From Candidatus Omnitrophota bacterium (GTDB lineage Bacteria > Ratteibacteria > UBA8468 > B48-G9 > DSTR01), in assembly GCA_023818865.1 (NCBI GenBank), contig JAMWDF010000137.1, forward strand, positions 1 through 6,375: a DNA stretch of 6,375 bases, in the 5' to 3' direction. Both the position numbers and the translations under genes were made by a program. A model generated the notes under the pieces. It was not told the DNA's origin. It saw only the letters and a program-made list of their open reading frames with translations, and did not search any database. Shown here piece by piece: positions 5,295-6,375 of this stretch. Position 1 is the stretch's first letter, and each line of letters opens with the position of its first letter.

Positions 5295-6375
5295 ATGGCC
5301 AGATACTTTTACATTGCAAGAGATGCAACTGGTAGCCGAAAAGAAGGTTTTTTGGAAGCAGAGGGGACCGTGGCGGCGGTAGCAGTGCTTCGGCGACAAA
5401 ATCTGGTGCCTGTTCAGGTGCGGGTCAGTCCAGAGAAAAGATCAACTAGCCGGTCAAAAGTACCGACTCGCGGGCGTGTCTCCCTTGGGGAAATGGCTCT
5501 TTTTTCCCGGCAGGTGGCTACCATGCTGGACGCTGGTATTCCGGTGGTGGAAACCCTTGGAGACCTGGCTGAGGAAACGCCTAACCGCTATTTTTCCTAT
5601 GTACTGAAAGAGATACAGCAGATTATTAAACAAGGAAGTAATTTCTCTCAGGCTCTGGCACGATTCCCTAGGGTTTTTAGTGACCTTTATATCGCTCTGG
5701 TTCGTTCTGGGGAAGAAAGTGGGAATCTGGTGGAGGTGATGAAAGAACTTTCCAGTGAGCTGGAGGACCAGTTAACTTTAAGAAGAAAAGTGAGGCAGGC
5801 GACCAGCTATCCGCTGGTAATTCTTGTTTTTTTTGTGGCAGTAGTTTTCTTTGTCTTTCTTTATTTGGTTCCCAAGTTTCAGGCAATCTTTAGCGGTTTT
5901 GGGGCACAACTGCCAGCGTTAACCCTGATGATTCTGACTATCAGCCGGGTAATGGTGAAGTTCCTCCCTGTTTTTCTTATTTTCTTCTTAGTGATTGTTG
6001 GGGTTGGTCTACTTTATAGTCGGACACCGCGCGGGAAAAGACGTCTAGATGCCTTGAAACTAAAAATTCCGATCTTTGGACCTTTATTTCACAAGGTCAG
6101 TCTCTCCCGGTTTTCCCGTTCCTTAAGCACGCTGTTACACGGAGGAGTAACCATTATTAGCGCTCTTAGCATTGTTAGCAAAACCGCGGGCAATAGCATT
6201 ATTGAAGATTGTATTGAACGAGTCCGGCAGGGAGTATTAAAGGGAGAACTGCTAGGTAGAGAAATGAAAAAATACCGAGTTTTCCCTTCTATGTTGGTGC
6301 GAATGGTCACTGTCGGAGAGGACACTGGCCGGACTGACGAGATGCTTACCCGAGTGTCCAGATTCTACCGGGATG
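5295..6375 (+). CDS. pilC: PilC/GspF-family inner-membrane platform protein (partial, 3' end outside window)
   Basis: The frame is open from the ATG at 5295 to the right edge: 360 complete codons of a protein usually about 400 residues, so roughly 40-45 residues with the last membrane helix are missing. The N-terminus (MARYFYIARDATGSRKEG) matches the PilC start. Two T2SSF repeats are visible: the first at about 68-190 (FSRQVATMLDAGIPVVETL, then FSDLYIALVRSGEESGNL) and the second from about 270 (FSRSLSTLLHGGVTIISAL, then VTVGEDTGRTDEML). Membrane segments lie at about 172-192 and 208-240. PilC/GspF sits in the inner membrane, contacts the ATPase and couples its rotation to pilin insertion. The Shine-Dalgarno is AGAGG (5286-5290) with a short 4-nt spacer. 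It starts 17 bp after the ATPase stop, with no pilT-like retraction ATPase gene between them. GspF is the alternative name. Confidence 0.93.
   Translation, partial: MARYFYIARDATGSRKEGFLEAEGTVAAVAVLRRQNLVPVQVRVSPEKRSTSRSKVPTRGRVSLGEMALFSRQVATMLDAGIPVVETLGDLAEETPNRYFSYVLKEIQQIIKQGSNFSQALARFPRVFSDLYIALVRSGEESGNLVEVMKELSSELEDQLTLRRKVRQATSYPLVILVFFVAVVFFVFLYLVPKFQAIFSGFGAQLPALTLMILTISRVMVKFLPVFLIFFLVIVGVGLLYSRTPRGKRRLDALKLKIPIFGPLFHKVSLSRFSRSLSTLLHGGVTIISALSIVSKTAGNSIIEDCIERVRQGVLKGELLGREMKKYRVFPSMLVRMVTVGEDTGRTDEMLTRVSRFYRD

Noticed and set aside
5677..6325. Minus-strand ORFs of 69 and 78 codons within the platform protein gene
   Set aside because: Both lie opposite a strongly supported PilC/GspF reading frame and show no domain or ribosome site of their own.

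Overview
The window looks like a chromosomal segment of a bacterium of moderate GC content. It carries an NAD+-dependent DNA ligase, which is the bacterial type of replicative ligase, a XerD-type tyrosine recombinase, and the ATPase and inner-membrane platform of a type IV pilus or type II secretion machine. Genes are tightly packed, Shine-Dalgarno sites are mostly purine-rich GGAGG types, and nothing looks like an insertion sequence, phage, tRNA, rRNA or CRISPR array. The last two machine genes suggest a cell with a pilus- or secretion-type envelope apparatus. The sequence alone does not let me name a phylum; an uncultivated lineage is possible.

Layout. (1) Positions 2-214, plus strand: the 3' end of an unrecognised gene, ending inside a perfect 12-bp hairpin (197-224) that separates it from the convergent operon. 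(2) Positions 255-3521, minus strand, transcribed right to left: ligA (1530-3521), xerD (588-1475), then a 79-residue membrane protein (255-494). Gaps are 54 and 93 bp. The second gap has a TTGACA-type promoter candidate with an inverted repeat in its spacer, so the small gene may also be transcribed alone. (3) Positions 3522-3597: a 76-bp divergent intergenic region with a good plus-strand promoter candidate. (4) Positions 3598-6375, plus strand: a PilB/GspE-family ATPase followed 17 bp later by a PilC/GspF-family platform protein that runs off the right edge.

How the genes work together. LigA seals nicks in replication and repair, and XerD resolves chromosome dimers, so the minus operon is a DNA-maintenance unit with an unknown small membrane protein at its end. 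The plus operon encodes the motor (PilB/GspE) and its membrane partner (PilC/GspF), which together drive assembly of a pilus or pseudopilus. The most notable detail is an N-terminal MshEN-type c-di-GMP module in the ATPase. It keeps the exact 24 + 5 + 24 residue layout, but the leading Arg of both motifs is replaced. I found no clear case for a wholly new system. The best leads are this altered MshEN module, the unassigned small membrane protein, and the regulatory architecture of the intergenic regions.
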